This document shows positions 1 to 6,673 of a DNA stretch of 10,937 bases, one piece after another. Every line of letters starts with the position of its first letter. Positions within the stretch are counted from its first letter, which is position 1. The DNA lies in contig JAOZKS010000058.1 in the NCBI GenBank assembly GCA_029935255.1, forward strand, positions 1-10,937, given 5' to 3'. This DNA comes from Pontiella sp. (GTDB taxonomy: Bacteria; Verrucomicrobiota; Kiritimatiellia; Kiritimatiellales; Pontiellaceae). A model generated the notes under the pieces. The model ran no database searches and had not been told where the DNA came from. It saw nothing but the letters and a program-made list of their open reading frames with translations. Made by a program: the position numbers and the translations under genes.

Positions 1-1
1 G

Positions 2-2413
2 GTCAGCGCTCACCCAATTGCGATCGGCCTATGGATTGTCGCCATCGGCGCATCGTGCGGCATGTTCCTCGTGCCCCTCAACGCCTTTCTGCAGCATCGT
101 ATTCCTGCGGACCGCCGCGGTGAAGTCTTCGGTGCATCCAGTTTTTTGAGTTTTAGCGCCATGGTTCTCGCGTCTGGATGGTTCTATGTGCAAACCAATA
201 TTCTAAACTTTGATGCCCGCACCTGCGTATTCACAACTGGGTTGTTCGCCGCCGTTCCTGCCGTACTCGCCTGCATGCGCCTGCCGAATTTTTTCACCCG
301 CTTCTGCCTAACACGCCTAATCCGCCGACTCTATAAAATCCGCTTCCAAGGCATAGAAAATCTACCGCGCGAAGGCGGCGCCCTACTCATTTGCAACCAT
401 ACGGCCTACGCCGATGCGCTGATCCTTCAAGCCGCCACCCAGCGCCCTGTTCGTTTCCTCGTTTCGCGCGATGTTTTTAAAACCTGGAAATGGTGTCAAC
501 CGATCTTCAAGCTGACCGACTGCATTCCCATCCATACGTCCGACGGACCGCGTGCGCTGGCCAGATCCTTGCAAGAAGCTCGCGCGGCCATGGAAGCTGG
601 TGCTATCATCGCCATCTTTCCCGAAGGCGAACTGACCAAGAACGGTAGTCTGATGAAATTTAACAAAGGCTTTGAACGGATGGTTAAAAACAGCAACTGC
701 CCGATTATCCCGGCGCATATCGGGAACCTGTGGGGCAGCATCTTCAGCTTCCAACGCGGCAAACCCGGATTTAAACACCCCCGCCAACTCCCCTACCCCG
801 TATCCGTTCGTTTTGGACCGCCCCTGCCCTCCAACACCTCCGCAGCCGAAGCCCGCCGGGTGATTGCCGAGCTTGGCGCAGCGTATGCCACCGAAAAGAG
901 CCAACAACCCAAACAAACGCTCAGTCACACTTTCCTAAAACAGGCTCGCCGACGTTGGTTCCACCCGATCGCCAGCGACACACTCGGCGGCAAAGCCTCC
1001 TATGGCAAGCTACTCATCCGTAGCATTGCATTGGCAAACCGGATCAAACCATGCGTTAAGAACAACCCCTGCGTCGGGGTTTACCTACCCACCTCATTGA
1101 GCAATGCGGTCACCAACCTCGCCATCACGCTCTCCGGGAAAACAGCCATCAACCTTAACTGGACGGCATCGCAGGAAGCCCAGCAATCCGCGATTCAACA
1201 GTCATGTCTCAAATACATCATCACCTCGCGACGCTTTATGAAGAAGATCGACCAACCGAATCCACCCGTGCGCTGGCTCTACCTCGAAGACCTGCTCAAA
1301 GATCTCGGACGGTTCGAACGCTTCCGCGCTCTGGGGGCGGCTCTATTTTCCACACCAAAACAGCTGGCGGGCGGACGCGAACCACAACCCAACGATACAG
1401 CCGCCATTATCTTTTCCTCCGGCACCACTGGCACGCCCAAAGGCGTTATGCTCAGCCATGCAAACCTAATCTCCAACATCGACGCAGTCCAATCCGTCAA
1501 TCGATTCGGGAATAAAGATTCCGTCTGCGCGATCCTTCCGATCTTCCATGCCTTTGGTTATCTGGCTCTGCTGTGGTGGCCTCTCCTTAAGGGAACGCGC
1601 GTGGCCTATCACCCCAACCCTCTGCAAGCCAGGCGCGTTGTTCGCCTGATCCGCGAGAAAAAATTAACCGCCCTGCTTGCCACTCCCACCTTCTTACAAA
1701 ACTATATGCGCAAGGCATCATCGGAAGATTTCCAAACCCTTAAAACGGTGATCACCGGTGGTGAAAAACTGCATTCAGAGCTGGCTGATGCGTTCGAAGA
1801 AAAGTTCTCCATCCGACCAACCGAAGGTTATGGATGCACCGAGCTCTCTCCCGTCGCCTTGCTCGGAAACGGACTTCCCCTGCCCGGCATTGCTATCCGT
1901 ATCGTCGATCCTGAAACGCACGCAACACGAATGGATGGTGAGGACGGGCTAATGCTTGTGAAGGGTCCGAACGTTATGCAGGGCTATCTTAAGCAACCTG
2001 AAAAAACCGCCGAAGTACTGTGCGATGGATGGTACAACACGGGAGATATCGCCCGGATGAGCTCAGACGGGTTCGTGACCCTAACAGGCCGACTTTCGCG
2101 CTTCAGTAAGATTGCCGGCGAAATGGTTCCGCATGGCGCCATTGAAGACGCGCTACAGCTGGCCTCCGAATCCGATGAACCGTGCGTCGCGGTCGTTGGC
2201 ATTTCCAACGAACCCAAAGGCGAACAACTGGCCGTGTGCTACACCCCTGAAGCGGGCGACCCCGAAAGCCTGATTGCCAAGCTTCGGAAGCTGGACATTC
2301 CCAATCTATGGATCCCCCGTGTTTCTAATTTTTTCCATATCCCGGAGCTTCCAACCCTTGGAACTGGAAAGCTTGACCTTTGTGCAATTCAAAACAGAGC
2401 AAATCAATCATGA
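2..2413 (+). CDS. MFS transporter (LplT-like) / PlsC acyltransferase / acyl-ACP synthetase fusion, 5' end outside the window
   Basis: The reading frame is open from base 2, so the gene starts upstream; the ATG at 62 is internal. About 95 residues of membrane-embedded transporter remain (the end of an MFS domain like the lysophospholipid transporter LplT). A PlsC-type acyltransferase follows: NHTAYAD gives the catalytic H-x4-D (His codon 398-400, Asp 413-415), and FPEGEL (617-634) is the second acyltransferase block. The last part is an adenylate-forming enzyme: SSGTTGTPKG nucleotide loop (from 1415), GYGCTE, YNTGD, and the C-terminal GTGKL with the catalytic Lys codon at 2369-2371. Bifunctional Aas joins the last two activities and LplT is its usual partner; fusion of all three is known in several phyla. 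Expected role: import of lysophospholipid and re-acylation with fatty acid activated on ACP at the inner membrane. It overlaps the next gene by ATGA, which suggests translational coupling. Confidence 0.9.
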   Translation, partial: VSAHPIAIGLWIVAIGASCGMFLVPLNAFLQHRIPADRRGEVFGASSFLSFSAMVLASGWFYVQTNILNFDARTCVFTTGLFAAVPAVLACMRLPNFFTRFCLTRLIRRLYKIRFQGIENLPREGGALLICNHTAYADALILQAATQRPVRFLVSRDVFKTWKWCQPIFKLTDCIPIHTSDGPRALARSLQEARAAMEAGAIIAIFPEGELTKNGSLMKFNKGFERMVKNSNCPIIPAHIGNLWGSIFSFQRGKPGFKHPRQLPYPVSVRFGPPLPSNTSAAEARRVIAELGAAYATEKSQQPKQTLSHTFLKQARRRWFHPIASDTLGGKASYGKLLIRSIALANRIKPCVKNNPCVGVYLPTSLSNAVTNLAITLSGKTAINLNWTASQEAQQSAIQQSCLKYIITSRRFMKKIDQPNPPVRWLYLEDLLKDLGRFERFRALGAALFSTPKQLAGGREPQPNDTAAIIFSSGTTGTPKGVMLSHANLISNIDAVQSVNRFGNKDSVCAILPIFHAFGYLALLWWPLLKGTRVAYHPNPLQARRVVRLIREKKLTALLATPTFLQNYMRKASSEDFQTLKTVITGGEKLHSELADAFEEKFSIRPTEGYGCTELSPVALLGNGLPLPGIAIRIVDPETHATRMDGEDGLMLVKGPNVMQGYLKQPEKTAEVLCDGWYNTGDIARMSSDGFVTLTGRLSRFSKIAGEMVPHGAIEDALQLASESDEPCVAVVGISNEPKGEQLAVCYTPEAGDPESLIAKLRKLDIPNLWIPRVSNFFHIPELPTLGTGKLDLCAIQNRANQS

Positions 2414-3183
2414 AAACGCTGCTGCTAATACTTCTGACGGGATGGCTGGTTGCCATCTCAATTTCCAGAGAAGCTTCCCCCTGTCATTTACCCGCAGCCA
2501 AAGGCGAAATCGTTGTTCTGCTCCACGGCCTCGCCCGATCGAGCAACGCGATGAACAAAATGGCGAAAGAGCTGCAGGCGGATGGATACACCGTCATCAA
2601 CCATGACTATCCCTCCACCTCTGCAACCATCGAAAAGCTGACGGTGCAGATTTTTCAAACCTTGGAACCGCAAATCAAGGATTCCGAAACCGTGCACTTC
2701 GTCACCCACTCCATGGGCGGCATTATTCTGCGCCAGCACCTCGAAGAGCACGAACTGCCCAACCTTGGAAGAACGGTCATGCTTGCGCCGCCAAGCCTCG
2801 GCAGTGAAGTAACCGATAGGCTCGGAAATATTTTTCTCTATCAATGGATTAATGGGCCGGCCGGAAATCAGCTGGGCACCGGAACCAACAGCCACCCGCT
2901 CCGGCTGAAGGCTCCGGAGTTCGAATTGGGCATCATTGCGGGCGACCGCACGATAAACCCGATTCTCTCCATGCTGATTCCCGGGCCGGATGACGGCAAG
3001 GTCGCTCTCGCCCGCGTAAAACCCGCCGTCTACACCGACTATATCCAGCTCCACGCCACCCACGCCTGCATGGTTTGGAATAAAAACGTCATCGCGCAAA
3101 CGAAGCACTTTCTTGAACACGGTTTTTTCAACGTAGACGGAGGTAATCTTTCGTCTACATTAAAGGAGAATCGCCATGATTAA
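2410..3183 (+). CDS. alpha/beta-hydrolase (lipase/esterase-like), exported or membrane-anchored
   Basis: The protein has 257 residues. The ATG at 2410 is chosen because it overlaps the upstream TGA (ATGA) and gives a clean signal-like N-terminus: MK, then a hydrophobic run to about residue 18. An in-frame ATG at 2380 would place 10 extra residues before it and lies inside the previous gene. The mature part starts with a strand and oxyanion-type HG (VVLLHGLARS, residues 35-44). The nucleophile elbow is THSMGG with Ser101 (codon 2710-2712). An acidic residue in PGPDDGKV (Asp194 or Asp195) and His218 in ATHACM are the likely rest of the triad. The family hydrolyses esters or amides of lipids and small molecules; the substrate cannot be read here. 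The C-terminus carries about 17 residues beyond the usual HFLEHGFF end, encoded by a hairpin (3133-3158). Its place after the Aas-like gene suggests lipid or acyl-product hydrolysis. Confidence 0.85.
   Translation: MKTLLLILLTGWLVAISISREASPCHLPAAKGEIVVLLHGLARSSNAMNKMAKELQADGYTVINHDYPSTSATIEKLTVQIFQTLEPQIKDSETVHFVTHSMGGIILRQHLEEHELPNLGRTVMLAPPSLGSEVTDRLGNIFLYQWINGPAGNQLGTGTNSHPLRLKAPEFELGIIAGDRTINPILSMLIPGPDDGKVALARVKPAVYTDYIQLHATHACMVWNKNVIAQTKHFLEHGFFNVDGGNLSSTLKENRHD
3133..3158 (+). promoter_or_regulatory. intercistronic RNA hairpin before the small membrane protein gene
   Basis: GTAGACGGAGG (3133-3143) can pair along its whole length with CTTTCGTCTAC (3148-3158): 11 pairs including two G-U pairs, closing a TAAT loop (3144-3147). 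It covers the last codons of the hydrolase and ends 6 nt before the GGAG ribosome site (3165-3168) of the next gene. The 5' arm itself contains GGAGG (3139-3143). No T run follows, so it is not an intrinsic terminator. It could protect an RNA end, pause polymerase or tune expression of the downstream gene; the pairing is seen, the role is inferred. Confidence 0.5.
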
Positions 3184-3538
3184 CATTACTGCAGCATGGA
3201 TCGGGTTTTTACTCGGCGCAATTTCCGGCGCCATCCCCGGGTTGTTTTTCCATAAGCCCGATTGGTTGGGTGGCTACACGTCGTGGCCTCGTCGGCTGAT
3301 CCGGCTTGGGCATGTTTCTTTCTTTGGCATTGGGTTCCTGAATCTCGGACTTGGACTGACCGCAAATGTGCTTGGCGTGGAATCTTCGATGGCATCGATC
3401 CTAATGCTGGTCGGTGCGGTCACCATGCCAACGGTCTGCTACGCCAGTGCCTTCCGACCGGCGTTCCGCCACCTGTTTTTTATCCCCGCAGGTTCGGTAC
3501 TTGTCTCAATCATATTATTTATTGAAAGGATGGTGTAA
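3176..3538 (+). CDS. small four-helix membrane protein of unknown function
   Basis: This is a 120-residue integral membrane protein. The start at 3176 has GGAG at 3165-3168, 7 nt away, and overlaps the end of the hydrolase by 8 nt. Hydrophobic segments lie at about residues 5-25, 44-66, 72-92 and 98-117. The loop between the first two is the most distinctive part: GLFFHKPDWLGGYTSWPRR is rich in aromatic and charged residues and looks like a conserved functional patch facing one side of the membrane. I recognise no named domain and assign no function. Position between a hydrolase and a radical SAM gene, with overlaps on both sides (8 nt and 1 nt, TAATG), says it is co-translated with them and probably acts in the same pathway. 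Possible roles are membrane anchoring or scaffolding of the pathway enzymes, or handling a lipidic intermediate. Confidence 0.75.
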   Translation: MINITAAWIGFLLGAISGAIPGLFFHKPDWLGGYTSWPRRLIRLGHVSFFGIGFLNLGLGLTANVLGVESSMASILMLVGAVTMPTVCYASAFRPAFRHLFFIPAGSVLVSIILFIERMV

Positions 3539-4893
3539 TGATGAAAATTGGATTCATAGCAATGAGCGGTATTCGTGCGTGCGACACCGAACTATTAGAA
3601 CTTGGACTGACGCTTCCCGGATTTGTGGAGCGCAGCAAACAGATCGCATCGTTGCCAAGCCTAGGCTTGCTGACACTAGCAGGCATGACGCCCAAACATC
3701 ACGATATCCATTATATTGAAATCCCAAACCTATCATCCACATCGACGGCCGTCGATATGGATGATAGGTTTGATCTGGTTGCCATTTCCAGCTACAGCGC
3801 GCAAATCAACGAAGCGTACGAACTAGCCATGCGCTACCGCGCGCTCGGAACACCGGTGGTAATGGGCGGAACTCATGTGACGGCGCTACCGCATGAGGCT
3901 AAAAAATACTGTACATCGGTGGTTCTCGGTGAAGGTGAGGCGGTTTGGCTTGATGTGCTGGCCGATGTAGAAAAAGGATGCCTTAAACTGATCTACGATG
4001 CCCGCAAGATGAACTACAGCATGGCCGATGCCCCCATGCCCGCTTTTGAGCTGCTGGATATTTCAAAATACAACCGTTTGACCATTCAGACGAGTCGAGG
4101 CTGCCCACACCACTGCGAGTTTTGCGCCGGCTCAAATCTGATCAGCTCATGCTATAAACAGAAACCCATCGACAAGGTGCTGGCGGAGATTGACCGTATC
4201 TGTGAAATCTGGCCACACCCCTTCATCGAATTTGCGGATGACAACAGCTTTATTAACAAAGCCTATTGGAAGCAACTACTGCCGGAGCTTAGAAAACGAA
4301 GAATTAAATGGTTCACCGAAACCGACCTCTCCGTCGCTGAAGATCACGAGCTGTTGAAGATGATGCGCGACTCCGGCTGCGCACAGGTGCTCATTGGGTT
4401 TGAGAGCCCAACCTGGAAGCCGCTCGGCGGATTGGAGCTGAACGTCAACTGGAAACAAAATCGGTTTGCACTCTACAAAAGCGCAATCCGCACCATCCAA
4501 TCCCACGGCATCACGGTCAACGGGTGCTTTGTTCTCGGCCTCGACGGGCAAACCACGGAGGTCTTTAACGACATCTATAATTTTGTACTAACGGCCGAAT
4601 TGTACGAAGTGCAAATCACCATCCTCACCCCGTTTCCCGGCACGGTGCTTTATGAGCGGCTTAAAAAATCCCATCGCCTGATTGAGCCGACGAATTGGAA
4701 AAAGTGCACGTTGTTCGATCTTAATTTCCACCCGTTGGGAATGACCGAAAAAGAACTCCGGAAGGGATTTCACTCCCTCACGAAAAAACTTTATTCCGAC
4801 GAGTTCACCCAATGGAGGCGTACCACCTTCAAGCACAATCTGCGTACCATAAAAAAACAGAACCCATTGGAGAAAATGACCGTGGCAGTGTAA
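3538..4893 (+). CDS. B12-binding-domain radical SAM protein
   Basis: The protein has 451 residues. It starts at ATG 3538 (overlapping the upstream TAA) or at the adjacent ATG 3541; AAGGA at 3526-3530 serves either. Residues about 1-150 form a cobalamin-binding-like Rossmann domain, with PSLGLLTLAG near the start, a FDLVAISSY strand, and MGGTHVTALPHEA followed by VVLGEGEA, all typical of this class. The DxHxxG motif of base-off B12 enzymes is absent, which is common in the radical SAM branch. The radical SAM core begins at about 180: CPHHCEFC supplies Cys189, Cys193 and Cys196 for the 4Fe-4S cluster. FADDNSF, GFESP, VLGLDG and TPFPGT are later conserved blocks. Such enzymes perform methylations, ring changes or other C-C and C-H chemistry, often in lipid or natural-product pathways; the reaction here is unknown. 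Codons 63-79 coincide with a striking 48-bp palindrome. Confidence 0.88.
   Translation: MMKIGFIAMSGIRACDTELLELGLTLPGFVERSKQIASLPSLGLLTLAGMTPKHHDIHYIEIPNLSSTSTAVDMDDRFDLVAISSYSAQINEAYELAMRYRALGTPVVMGGTHVTALPHEAKKYCTSVVLGEGEAVWLDVLADVEKGCLKLIYDARKMNYSMADAPMPAFELLDISKYNRLTIQTSRGCPHHCEFCAGSNLISSCYKQKPIDKVLAEIDRICEIWPHPFIEFADDNSFINKAYWKQLLPELRKRRIKWFTETDLSVAEDHELLKMMRDSGCAQVLIGFESPTWKPLGGLELNVNWKQNRFALYKSAIRTIQSHGITVNGCFVLGLDGQTTEVFNDIYNFVLTAELYEVQITILTPFPGTVLYERLKKSHRLIEPTNWKKCTLFDLNFHPLGMTEKELRKGFHSLTKKLYSDEFTQWRRTTFKHNLRTIKKQNPLEKMTVAV
3725..3772. repeat. 48-bp near-perfect palindrome inside the radical SAM gene
   Basis: The sequence is centred between 3748 and 3749 (CGACGG|CCGTCG). Each of the 24 positions of the left arm pairs with the right arm except one (C3740 against A3757). 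There is no spacer: outer ends are CAAACCTATCATCC (3725-3738) and GGATGATAGGTTTG (3759-3772). It lies within codons 63-79, in the variable linker before the FDLVAIS strand of the B12-like domain, and leaves the frame intact. No T run follows it, so terminator function is unlikely. An arm of this length is not expected by chance in 11 kb. Confidence 0.9.
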
Positions 4894-4902
4894 GACAAAA
4901 AC

Positions 4903-4913
4903 AGGGGAACCCC
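4903..4913 (+). promoter_or_regulatory. ribosome site of the fusion gene, followed by its complement
   Basis: AGGGGAACCCC runs straight into the ATG at 4914. The GGGG part is the Shine-Dalgarno element (6 nt from the start) and the CCCC part is its complement, so a GGG/CCC stem with a GAAC loop could partly hide the site. The radical SAM stop lies 20 nt before the ATG, so ribosomes finishing that gene could open it. Confidence 0.4.
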
Positions 4914-6641
4914 ATGAAAGAAAGACTACTACTTTCACTCGCAACGAACCACACCGACATCGACCGTATTCGGCACGACGTTTATGCCAAAGAGTTGGGG
5001 CAATTCGCTCTTTGCACCGCCGGCGTTCTGCCAGATCGACCCGAACTCGCAAGCATTTATATCACGGCCATTGAAGATGGAGAGTTGGTCGGGTTTGTGG
5101 GTATCACTCCACCCACCAGTCCCCGATATTCCATAGACCACTACCTTGAGCGGAATACGATCCCATTTTCGTTCGACGAACATCTATACGAAATCCGCGC
5201 GCTCACCGTAATTGATTCGGCGCGGGGGTCGATGGTCGCTCCAGCGTTGATGTACGCTGCCTTTCGGTGGGTACAAGCCCATGGAGGAACACGGCTCATG
5301 GCCATTGGCCATCGGAAAGTGATGGATATGTATTTGCGGGCAGGAATGCACAACGTCAACCGCCGCTTCCAGTGCGGCCCTCTTGAATATGACCTTTTGG
5401 CAGCCCCGCTTGGCTCGATTGAAAAAGAACTGACCCGGTTCAACAACCGACTCAATCGGCTCGAAAAACAAGTGGACTGGCAATTAAACATCTCCTTTCG
5501 CCGTCCGGCCAAATGCTACCATGGAGGCGCGTTCTTCAACGCCATCGGCAACGATTTTTACGATTTGAACCGTCGCAATGAAATCATTAATGCCGATGTC
5601 TTGGACGCGTGGTTTCCTCCTTGCCCATCAGCCCTCCAAGCCATACACGAACAACTCGGTTGGATTATGCGCACATCCCCGCCCAACCATGCCGAAGGCC
5701 TCGTTCAAATTCTTGCCAAAACACGCGGGGTTGGTATCGAAAATATCCTGCTAGGTGGCGGCTCTTCCCCCTTGATTTTTATGGCCTTCAGGCAGTGGCT
5801 GAAACAAAAATCGCGCGTGTTGATACTCGATCCGACCTATGGAGAGTATGTGCATGTTCTGGATAAAGTCATTGGATGCCACGTCGAGCGATTCAAACTA
5901 CTGAAAAACGAAGGGTATCGTCTGAATACCAAACGGCTCGTTAAGAAACTCAAGGAGGGGTTCGATCTATTGGTCTGGGTTAATCCAAACAGCCCGACCG
6001 GCCGACACATTCCCCGCCCGGAAATTGAAAGGGTACTCAGTCAATGCCCGTCTTCTACCCGCATATGGGTCGACGAGACCTACGTCGAATATGCCGGGCA
6101 CAGTCAATCACTGGAACCCTTCGCGGCTCAACGTGAAAACATCGTGGTTTGCAAATCCATGTCCAAGGTTTATGGCCTAAGCGGACTGCGGGTTGGCTAT
6201 CTTTGTGGTTTTCCCAGCTTATTAGAACCCTTGCGCGCACTTATCCCACCATGGTCAGTCAGCCTTCCGGCACAGATCGCTGCGGTTCACGCATTACAAT
6301 CGCCCGACTACTACACAAAATACTACGAAGAAACCCACCTTCTCCGCACGCAACTAATGCAAGGACTGCGGCAACTTGGTATTCAGGAAATCATCCCGGG
6401 AATTGCAAACTTCATCCTGTTCCATCTAACCGACGACCACCCCGATGCCGCAACACTGATTCACCGATGTCGCGAGCAGGGATTATTTATTCGCAATGCC
6501 GCCGAAATGGGAACCAGGATGGGTGACCGGGCAATTCGCATTGCGGTCAAGGATGCGGAAACAAACCACCGCATGCTAAGAACGCTAAAAATCACTCTCC
6601 AAAAAACGATCCCAAAGGAACCTCTTGGCGCTTTGGCCTGA
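4914..6641 (+). CDS. GNAT-like acyltransferase fused to PLP-dependent aminotransferase (HisC/CobD-like)
   Basis: The protein has 575 residues. ATG 4914 is preferred over the in-frame 4812, which lies in the radical SAM gene; AGGGG at 4903-4907 precedes it. Residues about 10-165 look like a GNAT fold of the autoinducer-synthase or N-acyl-amino-acid-synthase kind: an IRHDVYAKELG opening, a YEIRALTV strand and a GTRLMAIGH segment. A short heptad-like helix (about 168-190) links to a fold-type I PLP domain (about 215-565). That domain shows LLGGGSSPL, DPTYGEY, NPNSPTG (357-363), WVDETY with Asp387 for the pyridine nitrogen, SMSK with the Schiff-base Lys418, and IRIAV carrying a likely carboxylate-binding Arg. 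Closest architectures are histidinol-phosphate aminotransferase and threonine-phosphate decarboxylase, but the fusion argues against a plain histidine or cobamide role. I infer that it makes an amine or amino acid and acylates it, or acylates its substrate. The order of steps and substrates are unknown. Confidence 0.85.
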   Translation: MKERLLLSLATNHTDIDRIRHDVYAKELGQFALCTAGVLPDRPELASIYITAIEDGELVGFVGITPPTSPRYSIDHYLERNTIPFSFDEHLYEIRALTVIDSARGSMVAPALMYAAFRWVQAHGGTRLMAIGHRKVMDMYLRAGMHNVNRRFQCGPLEYDLLAAPLGSIEKELTRFNNRLNRLEKQVDWQLNISFRRPAKCYHGGAFFNAIGNDFYDLNRRNEIINADVLDAWFPPCPSALQAIHEQLGWIMRTSPPNHAEGLVQILAKTRGVGIENILLGGGSSPLIFMAFRQWLKQKSRVLILDPTYGEYVHVLDKVIGCHVERFKLLKNEGYRLNTKRLVKKLKEGFDLLVWVNPNSPTGRHIPRPEIERVLSQCPSSTRIWVDETYVEYAGHSQSLEPFAAQRENIVVCKSMSKVYGLSGLRVGYLCGFPSLLEPLRALIPPWSVSLPAQIAAVHALQSPDYYTKYYEETHLLRTQLMQGLRQLGIQEIIPGIANFILFHLTDDHPDAATLIHRCREQGLFIRNAAEMGTRMGDRAIRIAVKDAETNHRMLRTLKITLQKTIPKEPLGALA

Positions 6642-6673
6642 GTGATCCAACGACCAAAGAGAACTGGAGAATA

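Noticed and set aside
383..928. Long minus-strand open frame under the acyltransferase domain
   Set aside because: It is antisense to a domain with clear catalytic motifs, has no ribosome site and shows no recognisable features; it reflects the codon use of the real gene.
2488..3120. 210-residue minus-strand frame under the hydrolase gene
   Set aside because: It shadows a well-supported hydrolase with a complete set of candidate triad residues; no start signal or family resemblance.
5298..5312. ATGGCCATTGGCCAT, a 15-bp palindrome in the GNAT domain
   Set aside because: Short enough to occur by chance and explained by the coding sequence; no partner copies seen.
6612..6659. CCAAAG, CTTTGG and CCAAAG elements that could form two alternative hairpins before the DUF2157 gene
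   Set aside because: Stems are only 6 bp with loops of 13 and 17 nt and no T run; too weak to call an attenuator.
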